Of a stretch of 64,000 nucleotides of DNA, positions 20,459-31,341 are shown piece after piece. The DNA is taken from NCBI GenBank assembly GCA_014529385.2, contig CM043959.1, positions 15,572,809 to 15,636,808 on the forward strand. The letters are read 5' to 3'. A model generated the notes under the pieces. It had not been told where the DNA came from. It did no database searches and saw only the letters and a list, made by a program, of their open reading frames with translations. The DNA comes from Adiantum capillus-veneris (lineage: Eukaryota > Streptophyta > Polypodiopsida > Polypodiales > Pteridaceae). Positions within the stretch are counted from its first letter, which is position 1, and every line of letters begins with the position of its first letter. The position numbers were made by a program, and so were the translations under genes.

Positions 20459-21775
20459 ATGCCGGTTATGTCTTTTTCTAATCGTGTTTTGCAGCTAGGT
20501 ACCCAATTACGCAAGTCGGATGATGAACGCAAAGAGGCATTCCTTTATGGATTGGACGAGTATATCAAGTACGATGTCGAGGTGCTCGATCCAATTGATC
20601 TCAACAAAGCGGTAGCGATTGCTCTCGCACAGGAGATGAAGCACAACACGGGAAAGCCTAAGGAGAACAAGACGTCCACAAGTACCTCGCAGACTTCTCA
20701 GAACCCTCAGAACGGTAAGAATGGTAAGAATGGTAACTCTTCTAACCACTCTTCCAACAGTCTCTCAGAAAAGAATTCTTCCAATGTATCTAAGGGTAAG
20801 GCTAACACAATTGCTAAACCTAAGCTTACTCCAAATGAAAAGGTAGCACAAGGAATTGTAGGAGGATACATCATGTCGGAAGAGCAAAGCACTTATTCTA
20901 AGGAAGGTCATTGTTTTCATTGTCACATTAAGGGTCACATAAAAAGAACATGTCCTAAGCTTGAATCGAATGAATCTAAAGAATCCACAAAACCCACTTC
21001 CTCTATCAATGCAATTAATGATAACACGAGTGTGCCCCAAGTTTCTCATGACCCTCCCATTGATGATTCTGTCATTAAATGTTATGGTCATATGACGGGG
21101 CAGCGTTTTGTCATATTGTTTGACCCAAGTAGTATGCATGATGTGATCAGTCTCTCTGTTGTTGAGAGAGCCTGCCTAGAAGTTAGTAAGAGATCTCCTA
21201 TCGAGGTCTCTGGCTTTGTCTCCGGTATGGACGCTCTCATCACGGAGGAGTGCCTTGATGTGTTGTTTGCAATTCAACGAGTTGCCTTCACTAGAAGAGT
21301 TGTTGTCTCTCCTCTCTCAGGATGTGACATGATTTTGGGCATTCAATGGTTTCGTGATGCTAACCCTCTCATTGATTGGGAGGCTAACACTTTCACTCTC
21401 AATGCCAAAAGTGATTCTCCCACCGTCATTCATGGAGAGGACATTGTTCATTCTCCATCTCTCATGGCTAATATGCAGGACAAGATTGAACGGATTCATG
21501 AGAAGGAGACTCTCTCAGTCTCTTCTTCTCCCAAGCATGACACACAGGATTTGCATGATTATGAGAAGCATGATGAATTGAATGATAATGATGAGCATGA
21601 TGATTTGCATGATCAAGATGTGATTTCTCCCAAGCATGATGAGTTGCATGAAGATGATGTGATTGTTCACAAGGATAATGTGTTGGTGGATGCTTTTTCT
21701 AGCAAAGCTAACCTCGTTGTAGATTCGATCAATCACGAAGAACCGATCTTGGCTTTGGAGTCAAGATCCACATAA
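20459..21775 (+). CDS. TG copy B Gag C-terminus, CCHC knuckle, protease and His/Asp repeat
   Basis: This is an open 438-residue frame. Residues 1-70 finish the gag core (MSFSNRVLQLGTQLRKSDDE, AIALAQEMKHN). A Ser/Asn/Lys-rich linker follows, and a CCHC knuckle lies near residues 152-165 (CFHCHIKGHIKRTC). A retropepsin-like domain spans about residues 205-320; its catalytic triplet at 21,122-21,130 is D-P-S and its flap-end motif is MILGIQWF. From about residue 345 the protein turns into a repetitive His/Asp/Glu-rich stretch (KHD, HDEL and DND units), then EEPILALESRS. The frame ends at a TAA that is not present at the matching place in copy D, where reading continues. No RT follows. It was probably once the middle of a longer polyprotein. 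Confidence 0.85.
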   Translation: MPVMSFSNRVLQLGTQLRKSDDERKEAFLYGLDEYIKYDVEVLDPIDLNKAVAIALAQEMKHNTGKPKENKTSTSTSQTSQNPQNGKNGKNGNSSNHSSNSLSEKNSSNVSKGKANTIAKPKLTPNEKVAQGIVGGYIMSEEQSTYSKEGHCFHCHIKGHIKRTCPKLESNESKESTKPTSSINAINDNTSVPQVSHDPPIDDSVIKCYGHMTGQRFVILFDPSSMHDVISLSVVERACLEVSKRSPIEVSGFVSGMDALITEECLDVLFAIQRVAFTRRVVVSPLSGCDMILGIQWFRDANPLIDWEANTFTLNAKSDSPTVIHGEDIVHSPSLMANMQDKIERIHEKETLSVSSSPKHDTQDLHDYEKHDELNDNDEHDDLHDQDVISPKHDELHEDDVIVHKDNVLVDAFSSKANLVVDSINHEEPILALESRST

Positions 21776-22369
21776 CCCCCACAGGAGGATTCGATCATTC
21801 AAGAAGAACTGATCTTGGCTCTCGAGCCTAGGTCCAAAGAACCCTTACAAGAAGTATTATGTGTTCGCATGATTAGTCAACACTCATTGTACGAGTGTTT
21901 CATTCATGATCGTTTCCTGTATTTTCGCCAGCATCTTTATGTGATCCCTTTTCCTAGGCATGACATATTGTACATTGAGCACGTTTCACTCATGAATGAG
22001 CACAAATGTATGCGAATTGTCCATGAAAAGCTGAAAAGTATGCATTCAAGGACGTCACATTCCATGTCTCTTCCTTGGCATGATACATTTGTAGAAAGAG
22101 CACATGAAAGTATGAGCACCAAGCATGGGCATTTCCGTTGTGAATTGCCACAGTTGATTGCTCTAGATCCAAAGAGAAAGATTCGATCTCATTGTTTGCA
22201 TGTATGTGGTGAACAGTTTGGCATTCCGTCTATTGGTTCATTTACATTGCATGCCTGTACAGTCTTTAGAGAAGACAAGATTTTTTCCATTCACTTTACA
22301 TGGAATGGGTATGTTCATGTTTTTGTGTTGGAAATGGTTTCAGTAATTTTCAGCCATGGAGATTCTTGA
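21776..22369 (+). pseudogene. unrecognised C-terminal region of the TG polyprotein, copy B
   Basis: It lies in the same frame as the gag-protease frame upstream, separated only by the TAA at 21,773-21,775. The open part is about 195 residues and I do not recognise the domain. Visible features: a repeated EEPILALEPRSKEP-type linker, then a His-, Met- and Phe-rich region with landmarks VLCVRMISQHSLYECF, ILYIEHVSLMNEHKCM, SMSLPWHDTFVERAHE and KHGHFRCELPQ. Copy D has the same region at 46,424-46,604 plus 52,498-52,863, about 73% identical over 99 aligned residues by eye. It has no RT YxDD, RNase H or integrase motif and no obvious membrane segment. It could be an additional structural or accessory protein, or a decayed replacement for pol. 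Confidence 0.6.
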
Positions 22370-22618
22370 AGAAGAAAGAAGCAGGACTCTAGACAAAGTT
22401 GACGCATCGAAGGAGCCACAGAAGACTTTGTTGCTTTCCGCGCGGCCCAAAGAAGCAAGCGTTGCAGACCTTTATAAAGCTCAAGTACCGCTCGACCCCT
22501 TGACCCCCACATCAGAGTGGGCAAGCGAAGAGTCCCTTCCAGGATTCCAGATGCTATTGGCGATCTCCCTCGACGCCATACAGTTCGGTACCAATACCTC
22601 ACTTTGAAAAGGATGGGA
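22370..22618 (+). other. TG copy B 3' tail and polypurine tract
   Basis: This stretch is collinear with 52,864-53,149 of copy D. In both, a frame reads RRxxSRIPxAIGDLP near the end, so it may be the last coding part of the element in a shifted frame. It ends in a purine tract (GAAAAGGATGGGA here, GAAAAGGAGGGGA in D) directly before the LTR. Confidence 0.6.
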
Positions 22619-23673
22619 TGTCACGTGACACATCCAACCCTATGTGTCCGTGGACAAGCTACAACATGAACAGGGTTCAGTCAGTCCAGTCAGTCTAGAT
22701 TAGAAGTGATCTGGCACTTTTGTGAGTCTATTCGTAGACCGTGCATGCCCAGTCACTTAGTGTAGATGCATATCCTCTGGTTGCACACAGCATGATCATC
22801 AATATTCCCATCAGAATCCATCAAATTCCATCATGGGAATTTTCCAGTACATTTAGCCTATTTTACCTATTTTTGGCATTTTTCACTTATTAATTTAAGT
22901 GACTTTCCAACAAAAGTAGGTAGGGCAATTTAGGTAAGAAATAATATATAAGCAAACCAAAGTTAGCACTAAATGGCAAAAGAGGCAACAGGAGCCAAGC
23001 TCAGTAGGTATCTTCTCAACAAGACCGTTGTGGACTTCCTCCAAGCAAGAACCCCATCATCAGCGTTTTCTTTCCACAAGAAGCCAGCGCCATCAACAAG
23101 CATCCCCAGCATTTGCATCCAGCTTCATCGCCCTAGAAAGCATCAAAATTGGCATTTTTGACAGAGCTCCCTAGCGTTTTGGAAAACCAACAGACCTAGC
23201 GTTTTTGGTTTCATCTTCAGCCTTGCAGATCCAGCATATGCAGTGATTTGCAGCCCTAAAAGACTATCAAGATCGCCCTAAAAGGAGTAGTAGATTCAGC
23301 CCGGATAGACCATCGATTTTCAGCCTAAAGACACCTCAGTTTTCAGCCCTAAACCTGCAGTTTTTCAGCGACAAAGACCCACAGAAAACAGCCCCAAAAT
23401 CAGCCTTTTTGGCTCAGTCGCAGATTTCAGCCCATAGCTTTTTGGACAGCAGATAAAAGATTGCAGATGTCAGCCCTTAGGTGGTGTCGTCATCCCCGTC
23501 GTCGTCGACGACATAGCCTAGACTTGCATCAGTCACATACATTCAGTTTGTACCAGATTGTGCAATCATAAGTAGACCACTCTCGCCGATGAGAGTGGGG
23601 CCTTCGGAGGAGGGTTTTACAACGTCTGTGGTGTCGTATCTCTCTTCTCTCTCTATCTCTCAGTCTCATTCAT
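22619..23673 (+). repeat. 3' LTR of TG copy B (3' end missing)
   Basis: It starts TGTCACGTGACACATCC and follows the 5' LTR closely (TATATAA near 22,944-22,950; CGTCGTCGTCGACGACATAG near 23,495). It breaks off at CAGTCTCATTCA, where the 5' LTR would continue another 160 bp or so. The next bases belong to a minus-strand C-like LTR. Confidence 0.88.
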
Positions 23674-24132
23674 TGCCCCTTGAATCTGGAAGGATTTAGG
23701 GCATCGAAACAGCCCCAAATCTACAGAAACCAGAGTTCCGGGAATCCTAATCTGTATCCAGCAATACAACACCTGTTTTGGCTAAATATTGGCAACACAA
23801 CGGCTCCAAAATTGACCCGAAAGTCTTTACTTTAGAGACACACACAGAGCACTTTGCAAAGGAAACCTGCGACGGGAATTAACACTTAAATACACACACC
23901 GCTCGGAAGCTAGAATGCCCCGAGTAGACGCCGACAACCTGTAGACCCCAAAATTGGCGCCCCTTTTTGTATTTCTTTATACTTTGAGAGGGTAAATTTA
24001 CAAAGTAGAGTCCTGGGAATCCTTTGTCTATATCCAACTAGATACCACTTGATTTGGCCAAATTTCGGCAACATAACAGCCCCAAAACTTGCGCGAAACC
24101 AATTCCCCTACTGGAACTCACTTCCACTGGCA
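23674..24132 (-). repeat. C-like LTR fragments, split by insertion of C1
   Basis: Two overlapping pieces of C/G-type LTR sequence lie in minus orientation. One ends near 23,850. The other runs to 24,132 and contains the shared core motif in inverted form (GGCGCCCCTTTTTGTATTTC, from 23,956). Both carry the recognisable CCAAATTTCGGCAACATAAC-type block. The right piece is presumably continued at 32,839 beyond C1. Confidence 0.65.
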
Positions 24133-24137
24133 TAAAC
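24133..24137 (+). repeat. left target duplication of C1 (TAAAC)
   Basis: TAAAC precedes C1 and is repeated at 32,834-32,838 after it. Confidence 0.92.
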
Positions 24138-25613
24138 TGAAACCGGCCTGTTCAATCCAAAAAGGGCGGTAGACTTTACTTCAAACCTTGATTTAGCTTT
24201 CACCCATTATTAGTCGTCTATTTTACCTGCGCTATAGTGACACAAGAGAGGGGAATGAGATACAGATGCTAGAATGCACCTGTATGAGAAGACCGACACC
24301 AGATTGGCCCCTAACTTAGGCGCCCCTTTCGGTATTTCTTTCTTGTTCAAAAGAGGGAATAAACGCTGTGGTTCCCTACAAGCTGCCAAGCACAAACTCG
24401 GCTGAATTTCCACTGCTCCGGCCTGATTTCGGCAACATAACTGTACTAGAACCCTTCACAGTCAGTATTCCCACGCATTGACTGACCTTCCCGACGCATA
24501 CGGGCGCTTTGCAAAACCTGGCGAGAATCTGCAGCACGCTGAATTCTCTGTTTTCAGCCCTGAAAATGCGCCAGATCACCTGTACAGCGGTCCCCTTGCG
24601 TCCCCGAACCTCTTGGGGGTATTAGGGTCCGTTTAGGGCCAAAACCCTAAACCTGCAAAAATATACAGCAGGCTGTAATTCACTGTTTCGGGCTCCGTTT
24701 CGCATGCCGGTCGCATCCGTAGCAAGTCCTCGAGCTCCCGCACCTGTAGGGCCACTTGCCCTTTGAATCGGACGAGATTTCTGGCGTGAAACCTCTCCGA
24801 ATTCACCTGTACCTACGGGGGATTAGCCGCTAGCTAATCCAGTACCTGTGCAAGAGGCTCTTGCCTCGGCAATCGCGCATGAACCCACACAACTGTACAT
24901 TGGTCAAATGAAGAGCCCACTAGAGGGGCATAACATACTGCCAAAGGGGAGAGAGAGGGCAGTGCGTAGCGTGCAGGGCATCACTCCTGGCACCGCACTG
25001 TACATAGGAGGGAAAGCAAGCACTCCATAGCTCTTAACCTGTGACAGAAACTTGCAAAATGAGCCTCCCAGCTATAAATCACGTTTTTGCCTTCTCTATA
25101 AGTAGTAAACTGGCCTCATAGTGCCAAGTGTCACTCATTTGTGCATTTTCCCGCTTTAGACCCTCGGGTCTAAAAATATCTCACCTGCAGCCTCTGTTGA
25201 CTTGGCCACAGAGTAACAAAATGATCCCCATGTCAAACTGCACGTAATGACGCGAAGACATTTTCAGGTCCCAAAATAGCAGTTCCCTAAATTTTAGGAG
25301 ATACTGCCATTGTATCTTTCTAGGTCATCCGACCCTCTTTGTACACTGCGGCCACATCCAGAACTGAAATGTAGACTATGTAGCAAAGGATTCCACTTTG
25401 GCTAGTCAATGACCCCACTTGGCTAACCATAGTCCTTGTCCAACCTTAGTGCTCTCTTGCCCTCAGGCCTGGACTCCCTCTGGACAGTTCCACACTAGCT
25501 ATGCAATGCAGCGCAGTTAGATTTCCCGAGGGGTGTTTCCAAAAAGTGAAAGTAAATAGATAATAAGAAAGAAATCAACAAAAAGGATAGATAGTAGTCA
25601 TACGCTGGTGACA
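24138..25613 (-). repeat. 3' LTR of C1
   Basis: It is 1,476 bp. On the minus strand it starts TGTCACCAGCGTATGAC and ends GGCCGGTTTCA. It carries the shared motif (plus-strand GGCGCCCCTTTCGGTATTTC, from 24,319) and AAACCCTAA near 24,653. Confidence 0.96.
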
Positions 25614-26186
25614 TACCCCCCTCTTGAAATCTCAAACGTCCTCGTTTGCATCTATGTCGTACATGCTTACTGTGAACACTGATGTATTCAACACCTGTCG
25701 ACACATATACGACACATACATGCTCATTGTCAACCCTGGTGTATTCAACACCTCGTCGACTCATGTATTGCCTGCGTGTGAACCCTGTCCCAATGACATA
25801 GTGGTAGCTTCGCACTCTGCCATTGCTTTGAGTCACTAACTTTCCAATGACAAAATGGTAGCTGCACATTTTGCCACTGTCTTATAGTACACGTTGGATC
25901 CCGTAACACTTTCGAGCATACCCAAACCGACAGTTTAAGAATGCAGTTACACATGTACTCTTGAATAGAAGCAATCACTGTATCCTTGACAAAATGACAA
26001 GAAATACTCACTTCTATAGCACTAACCAAACTTTTGGACATTCCATAAGAGCAATTGCCAAACTGACAATCTGTACAGCTCTAACATTCATGTAACAGGT
26101 ATTTCATTTGAGCTCACTTTAAATACCATGTACATTATTTGTTTCAGAAGCCATTGTCACACTGACAATCCATGTAGCTTTGAAAC
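25614..26186 (-). other. 3' untranslated region and polypurine tract of C1
   Basis: On the minus strand it ends AAGAGGGGGGTA just before the 3' LTR, the same tract as in E2. The rest is non-coding; a closely similar stretch lies at 33,984-34,560. Short repeats around CCAATGACAAAATGG and ACAATCTGTACAGCTC are visible. No gene seen. Confidence 0.8.
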
Positions 26187-26987
26187 TCAAGGGGTCAAGG
26201 TAGGTTGCAAATCGAAGGCTTCCAGGTAAAGTGATAACACAGTTGGTGACTCTGCAAGTTCACCTTCTTCCATCCACTTAGCATCCATTGGTGGATAGTT
26301 TCTGAACTTTACCAAGTAACGTCTAGCAACCTTGCCTTTCACTTTCCTTTCTTTGTGTGCCAAAATCTGTTCAGGGACCAAGATCTCGTCAAGTTCCTCG
26401 ACTTCCGGCTGATCTTCAGCTGGCATATCTTCTGGCACATCACCCACATAGGGTCTGAGAAGACTCACATGAAACGCATTGTGAATCTTCCAACTGTCAG
26501 GCAATTTCAGCCTATATGCAACATCACTGATTATGTCACATACTTGAAAAGGCCCATAGTAACGCATGCTGAGCTTTGGAAACAGTCTTTCCTTGCCCTT
26601 CATCTTCTTTAACCTTGCCTTTTCAAAGCGTAAAAGCACCCAATCACCAAGTGAATATACCACTTCACGACGGTGACGATCAGCTGCTTTCTTTTGCTTT
26701 GCCTGAGTCCTTTCTAAGGCCACTTTGACCTTCTTGTACATTTCATCCATGTCCTGAACATACTTATCTGCTTCAAATATCTTGTCCTTTGTATGCAGTA
26801 TGGGAGGAACTTTCTTGCCACCTTCAACTATCTCAAAAGGTGCCTTGCCAGTTGATGAATGCACTGTATTATTGTATGCATACTCCACCAATGGCAAATA
26901 CTGCTCCCACTTTCCTTTATGCTCTGACACATAACACTTCAGCAGATCTAGGACAGTAGAATTTGCCTCTTCTGACTGCCCATCTGT
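26187..26987 (-). pseudogene. pol: integrase C-terminus and chromodomain of C1
   Basis: The frame 26,930-26,187 (247 residues) is the end of pol. It starts after a TAA at 26,988, where the preceding integrase reads SSSFHP and a glutamine codon is expected. It contains YLPLVEYAYNN, the KAPFEIVEG block, the GPFQV block, AFHVSLLRP and a divergent chromodomain near residues 185-235 (EQILAHKERK, then RYLVKFRNYPPMDAKWMEEG). The chromodomain has F in place of the aromatic W of VKWKGY. The frame ends at LTP, probably the natural terminus. Apart from the upstream stop this part is intact. Confidence 0.9.
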
Positions 26988-27758
26988 TTAAGGATGAAAT
27001 GACGAAGAGAATTTGAGCGTGGTGCCCATATTCTCAAACAAGCCTCTCCAGAACAAACTTGTCATGCGTGGATCACGGTCGCTAACAATCGACTGTGGCA
27101 TGCCATGATACTTGAAAATATTGCTCATAAACAAGCGTGCCATCTGATCTGGCTTTATCTTCTTCCTGACAGGAATAAAATGAGCCTGTTTGCTGAATCT
27201 GCAAATAATGGTCCAAATACCATCGTTTCCTGTCTGCGTTCTCGGAAGATCAAAGATAAAATCCATAGCAATACTTTCCCATGGTTTATCTGGAATAGGT
27301 AGTGGTTGCAATAACCCTGGTGCCTTTTGCCTGTCAAACTTGACCTTTTGGCATATTAGGCATTCTCGCACAAAGGCATCCACATCCCTTCTCAATGTAG
27401 GCCAATAGAAGAATGTCTCAACCGCTTTAACTGTAGCATCAATACCACGATGCCCTGCATACGGTGGGACATGACTCTCTTCCATAACTTTGCGTCGCAA
27501 TGGCTTTGTGACACACAATCTGCCATGCATCATCATGAATCCGTCTTTAAGAAGATAGTGTTCATGACGTTGTCCATCCATTAGTTGCTCGAAGACCCTT
27601 GCAAAATCTTCATCATTTGCATACTGTTCTCTCATATCATCAAGTTCATGATGATAAGGAATCGACACAGCTGAAATTTGTGGCTTCCTTGACAAGGCAT
27701 CAGCCACAACGTTCTTCTTGCCTTCCACATGCACAATCTGAAAATGGAACATGGACAA
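26988..27758 (-). pseudogene. pol: integrase of C1
   Basis: This is in the same frame as the upstream RT/RNase H frame and the downstream chromodomain frame. It starts with the end of RNase H (FHFQIVHVEGKKN, VADALSRKP). It includes the HHCC finger (GHRGIDATVK and ECLICQKVKF) and the catalytic core with MDFIFDLP and VSDRDPRM; the glutamate block is just beyond the TAA at 26,988. The TGA at 27,768 falls in the tryptophan codon of the RWANIL motif, so both stops look like single C-to-T or G-to-A changes in an otherwise good integrase. Confidence 0.9.
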
Positions 27759-27767
27759 GATATTTGC

Positions 27768-30155
27768 TCATCGCATATGCTTCTCAGATAACTTTGTTTG
27801 TGTCAAGAAGTATCGCAAGGTCTGATGGTCCGTTTGGACAACAAAGTCTGCACCTGGCAGGTAGTGTTTCCAACTTAAGAGTGCATGAATCACAGCCAGT
27901 AACTCTTTCTCATAGACCTGCATGGTCATCTCTGGCCCTTGCAAAATTCTGCTCTCATAGGCTACTACCCTGCCATCTTGCATTAGCACTGCACCAATGC
28001 TACTACCGCAGGCATCACACTGGACCACAAATGACTTCCTAAGATCTGGCAACACAATGACTGGATCTGAAGTCATCTTTTCCTTTAAGAGATTAAAAGC
28101 TGAAATCTCTTTCTGTGTCCATCTGAAGGTGACTGCCTTCTTTTGAAGAGCATGTAAAGGTGAAGCAATCTCAGCGAAATTTCGGATAAACCTTCTGTAA
28201 TAGGAGCATAGTCCCAAAAAGCTTCGGACATCATGCACCGTCTTCAAATTTGGCCATGACTTGATCGCTTCAACTTTTGCAGGATCCATTCTGACACCAT
28301 CCTTTGAGACAATGTGTCCCAGAAAGTGAATCTCTTCCAGAAAAAACTCACTTTTCTTTGCATTGATGAGCAACCTATGACTGCGTAGCCCTTTGAACAC
28401 AATGGCCAAGTGATGCCTATGCTCCTCTTCATTCTTTGAGTAGACTATCATGTCATCAAAGAATGTACCAACAAACTGCTGGTGTGGACGGAAAATTCTG
28501 TCCATCATCCTATTGAACGTAGCAGGAGCATTTGTGAGACCAAAGGGCATCACTAAAAATTCGTAAAGGCCAAACGTTGTTCTAAAAGCAGTCTTGTGCA
28601 CATCCTCTGATCTAATGCGGATCTGATGGTACCCACTCTTTAGATCTATCCTGCTAAACATAGCTGCTCCTTCTAATTTGTCCATAATATCATCAATTCT
28701 AGGTATAGGGAACCTATTCTTGATGGTATTCTTGTTCAGTGCACGGTAGTCGATGCACATACGCCATGAGCCATCCTTTTTCTGCACCAACAACACTGGA
28801 GAACAGAATGGAGATGAACTGGGCTGAATCAGCACCTTTTCTAACAACTCCTGTACTTGGCCCATTATCTCTTTCTGCTGAGCTGCACTAACCCTGTACG
28901 GAGGCTTATTTGGTGGGCTACTGCCTGGCACCAAATCTATCGCATGGTCCTCGGGTCTCTTTGGCGGTAATTGAGACGGTAATGAATCGGAAAAACAGTC
29001 ACTGTACTGTTGTAAAAACATTGACCTTTCTTTATCTAGCAAAAATAAATTTGATTCATCACAATCTGACACTTCACGTGCAAAAACCAAGTACGCAGAA
29101 AGATGCTTTTTCATTACAGAAGTAATAGCAGAAGCTGATACAGTAGGAATAGACTCCCCTTTAAGCTTTACATCCAGAATGTGAGTCTTTCCCCTGCTCT
29201 GTACAGTGATCTTTTTGTTGTAGGCATCCAAGATTCCGTGTACACGAAACAACCAAGGAATACCTAACAACACATCACATCCGTCCAGTGGCATGATGTA
29301 AAATTCTTCAGCATCTACATAGGACTGGATATGTAGACGCAACTTTCCAATGATGGGTGTCACAGCCTCTGTATGGCCAGGACATGCCAAACCTGCCTCT
29401 GCTGTATACCCCATCTCTTCAGGTCTGATTCCCAACTTTGAAGCCAATTCTGGGGAAATGAAGTTGGCTTTGACACCTGGATCAAAGAAGATAAGCACTG
29501 TTTGATCCCTGACCTTTCCCCATGCTCTGCAAAGCTCACTTGCATCTGAATTTGGCTTGTCGCCCACCATATCTGGCACTAGACCAGCCATGGGCTTCTT
29601 TCCTTTCCTGTCCTCCTTGTCTTCAGAAACAGCTGGACTTTTCTTTGTAGGACAGTTGTAAGCAATGTGGCCACGCTGCTCACATATAAAGCATTTGTTC
29701 TCTGTCCTCACGACCTTCTTTTGCTCTTCTGACTTGCGAGGAAAACGTCTTTTCCATTTCTTTGCTGGTCCTTTTTCTGATTCAGCCGTAGCTTTATCTT
29801 TCCCTGCGTTGGCTGACTCTTGAGTCCCTTTAGGAGCCTCATTGGGAACGTGCTTCTTGGCTGAATTTTTCTTGCCTGATCCTACCTTGACGCCAGTGTT
29901 AAATTCACAATCTTCTCCCTTGAGCAAACCATTGTCAGTGTTTGCTACCTCGATGAGCTGCGTCAAAGTAGTGACTTTTGTCTTCGTATAGTACTTTCTC
30001 AATCCTTTAGGTAGGCCACAACAGTATTTTTCAATCTGTTCTGTCAATGGCACAAACCTATAGGAAGTTACTGGAAGTAGAGCTTTCCAAAACTTCCGAT
30101 TGTAATCATCCAAAATTCTGCAAGTGGCAGCATTTAGCTGGTGCCATTCTGTCAT
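27768..30155 (-). pseudogene. pol: Gag C-terminus, CCHC, protease, RT and RNase H of C1
   Basis: A long open stretch of 795 codons. Residues 1-80 complete the gag core (FWKALLPVTSYRFVPL). The CCHC knuckle is near residues 155-168 (CFICEQRGHIAYNC). The protease at about residues 215-340 has the triplet D-P-G at 29,475-29,483 (FFDPGVKANFIS). RT spans about residues 415-660: [41 protein letters not shown], and catalytic FFDD (rc of 28,450-28,464). RNase H is at about residues 690-795 (QCDACGSS, EKELLAVIHALL, DHQTLRYFL). Gag, protease and RT sit in one frame with no gag-pol frameshift signal. It ends at the TGA at 27,768. Confidence 0.93.
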
Positions 30156-31249
30156 GACATCTGCTTCGAAATCATCAAATAACCATGCTGCTGCAAAAAT
30201 CTGCTTGAAGTAAATCCATGTGGACGGAGCTTGCCCTTAAAGCAAAAAAGTTGTCCACCATTGTCCCGCATTCCCTGTCAAGAAAGTGGCTGCCTTGCGG
30301 ACCTTTGAAGCCTCTGTAAAGTTTCCCCCTGCATAGGCCTTTCAAACTGCTGGAGGAATGAGAGAGCCTTCTTCCTGTCATCAAACCCTGTAAAGGTCGT
30401 GAAAGACACACCTTTGCCACCTTCTTTGTACGGAGTTGGCCTCTCCAGCGGCGTTAAATTGTCATATGGAAGTGACTGAAACATGGGAACACTATTAGGG
30501 TTCATCTGTGTTCCTTGGCCGCTATTAACTTGACCTGGAAACGCCATATTTGGCTGCTGATTTGTAATTCCAGCCATACCAAAATTTGCCTGTGGCATCC
30601 CAAATTGGCCCTGAGTGCTCTGAAACCCTGGTTGCATACCCATGACACTGTACATGGGGTTAGGCATCATCGTTTGAGCACCCCCAAACACTGTTCCTGG
30701 CGTGTAAAACTGATTTCCAAGTGCATGACCAGCCATGCTCTGGAATACCGATCCACCTCCAAAATAGCCAGGGTGTACTGAAGGTGGTGGGAAGACCTGT
30801 TGCATAGCCTGTAAGTTGCTTCCCTGCCCATTAGAACCAGCTATAGGCTGCTGAAAGGTGGCGGGCTGAACTGGTACAGCTTGAAAAACTGGCATCTCAG
30901 CCACCTGTTCTTGCACCTTAGGCATAGGTTGTGGAGACTGCATGTTCTCCGTCAAGTGTACAGGTGTTTCCATTGACTGTGCGGTATGAATCACCTGTGC
31001 TCGAGCCTTAACAGGCTTTTGAATATGATCCAGTGACCCAACTTGCTGAGACGGAACAGGAGGTTGCAGAAAGGCTAAAAACCTCGGATTCTGCATTACT
31101 TGTGTAAACATAGCCACAGCAGTAGCCAACTGGGTCCTGAATATATCGTCATCTGTCTGTGGTGGTCTTGAGGACTCACCCACTTCATGTGTCTGTTGAC
31201 CCTGTGAAGAGGAAACCTCTTCAATCACATCATCTTGTCTGTCAGCCAT
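30156..31249 (-). pseudogene. gag: Gag N-terminus and core of C1
   Basis: The likely start is the ATG at 31,249 (MADRQDDVIEE), preceded by in-frame codons after the primer site. The first about 290 residues are Gln-, Pro-, Met- and Gly-rich, with many PxF and GMQPGF-type repeats, a disordered region not seen in F-family gag. The gag core begins at GVSFTTFTGFDDRKKALSF. About one base is lost near 30,345 (after the QQFE residues). The continuing core then carries a TAA at about 30,238 before INATC-type sequence and the open frame at 30,155. It belongs to the same polyprotein as the pol frame downstream. Confidence 0.87.
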
Positions 31250-31341
31250 AATTGCAATTCCCTGTGTCTGGTCTATGATCCCCTGTGTCTTCAAGCCCAA
31301 AACTGACCAAGGCTCACTTCTATGGGAAAAAGTGATTTAAT

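Larger units (their letters stand above)
17451..23673 (+). mobile_element. TG-family gag-protease element, copy B, without RT or integrase
   Basis: Copy B has both LTRs (the 3' one truncated), primer site, gag, CCHC knuckle, protease, a His/Asp-rich repeat, an unrecognised C-terminal region, a polypurine tract and nothing resembling RT, RNase H or integrase between them. The internal region is about 4 kb. Copy D at 44,193 has the same tail, so the lack of polymerase is a family trait and not a private deletion. It would depend on another element for reverse transcription and integration. Confidence 0.88.

Noticed and set aside
22315-22602. Minus-strand protein over the TG tail
   Set aside because: The plus-strand tail is collinear with copy D, and the minus-strand frame is not kept there.
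17451-23673. TG copies are ordinary elements with pol lost by private deletion
   Set aside because: Copies B and D go from the protease or acidic region into the same non-pol tail, so the absence of pol predates their separation. A pol-bearing ancestor remains possible.
24848-25030. Small plus-strand protein inside C LTRs (also 32,068-32,250)
   Set aside because: It lies in LTR sequence, antisense to the element, and is identical in the two C1 LTRs simply because the LTRs are young.
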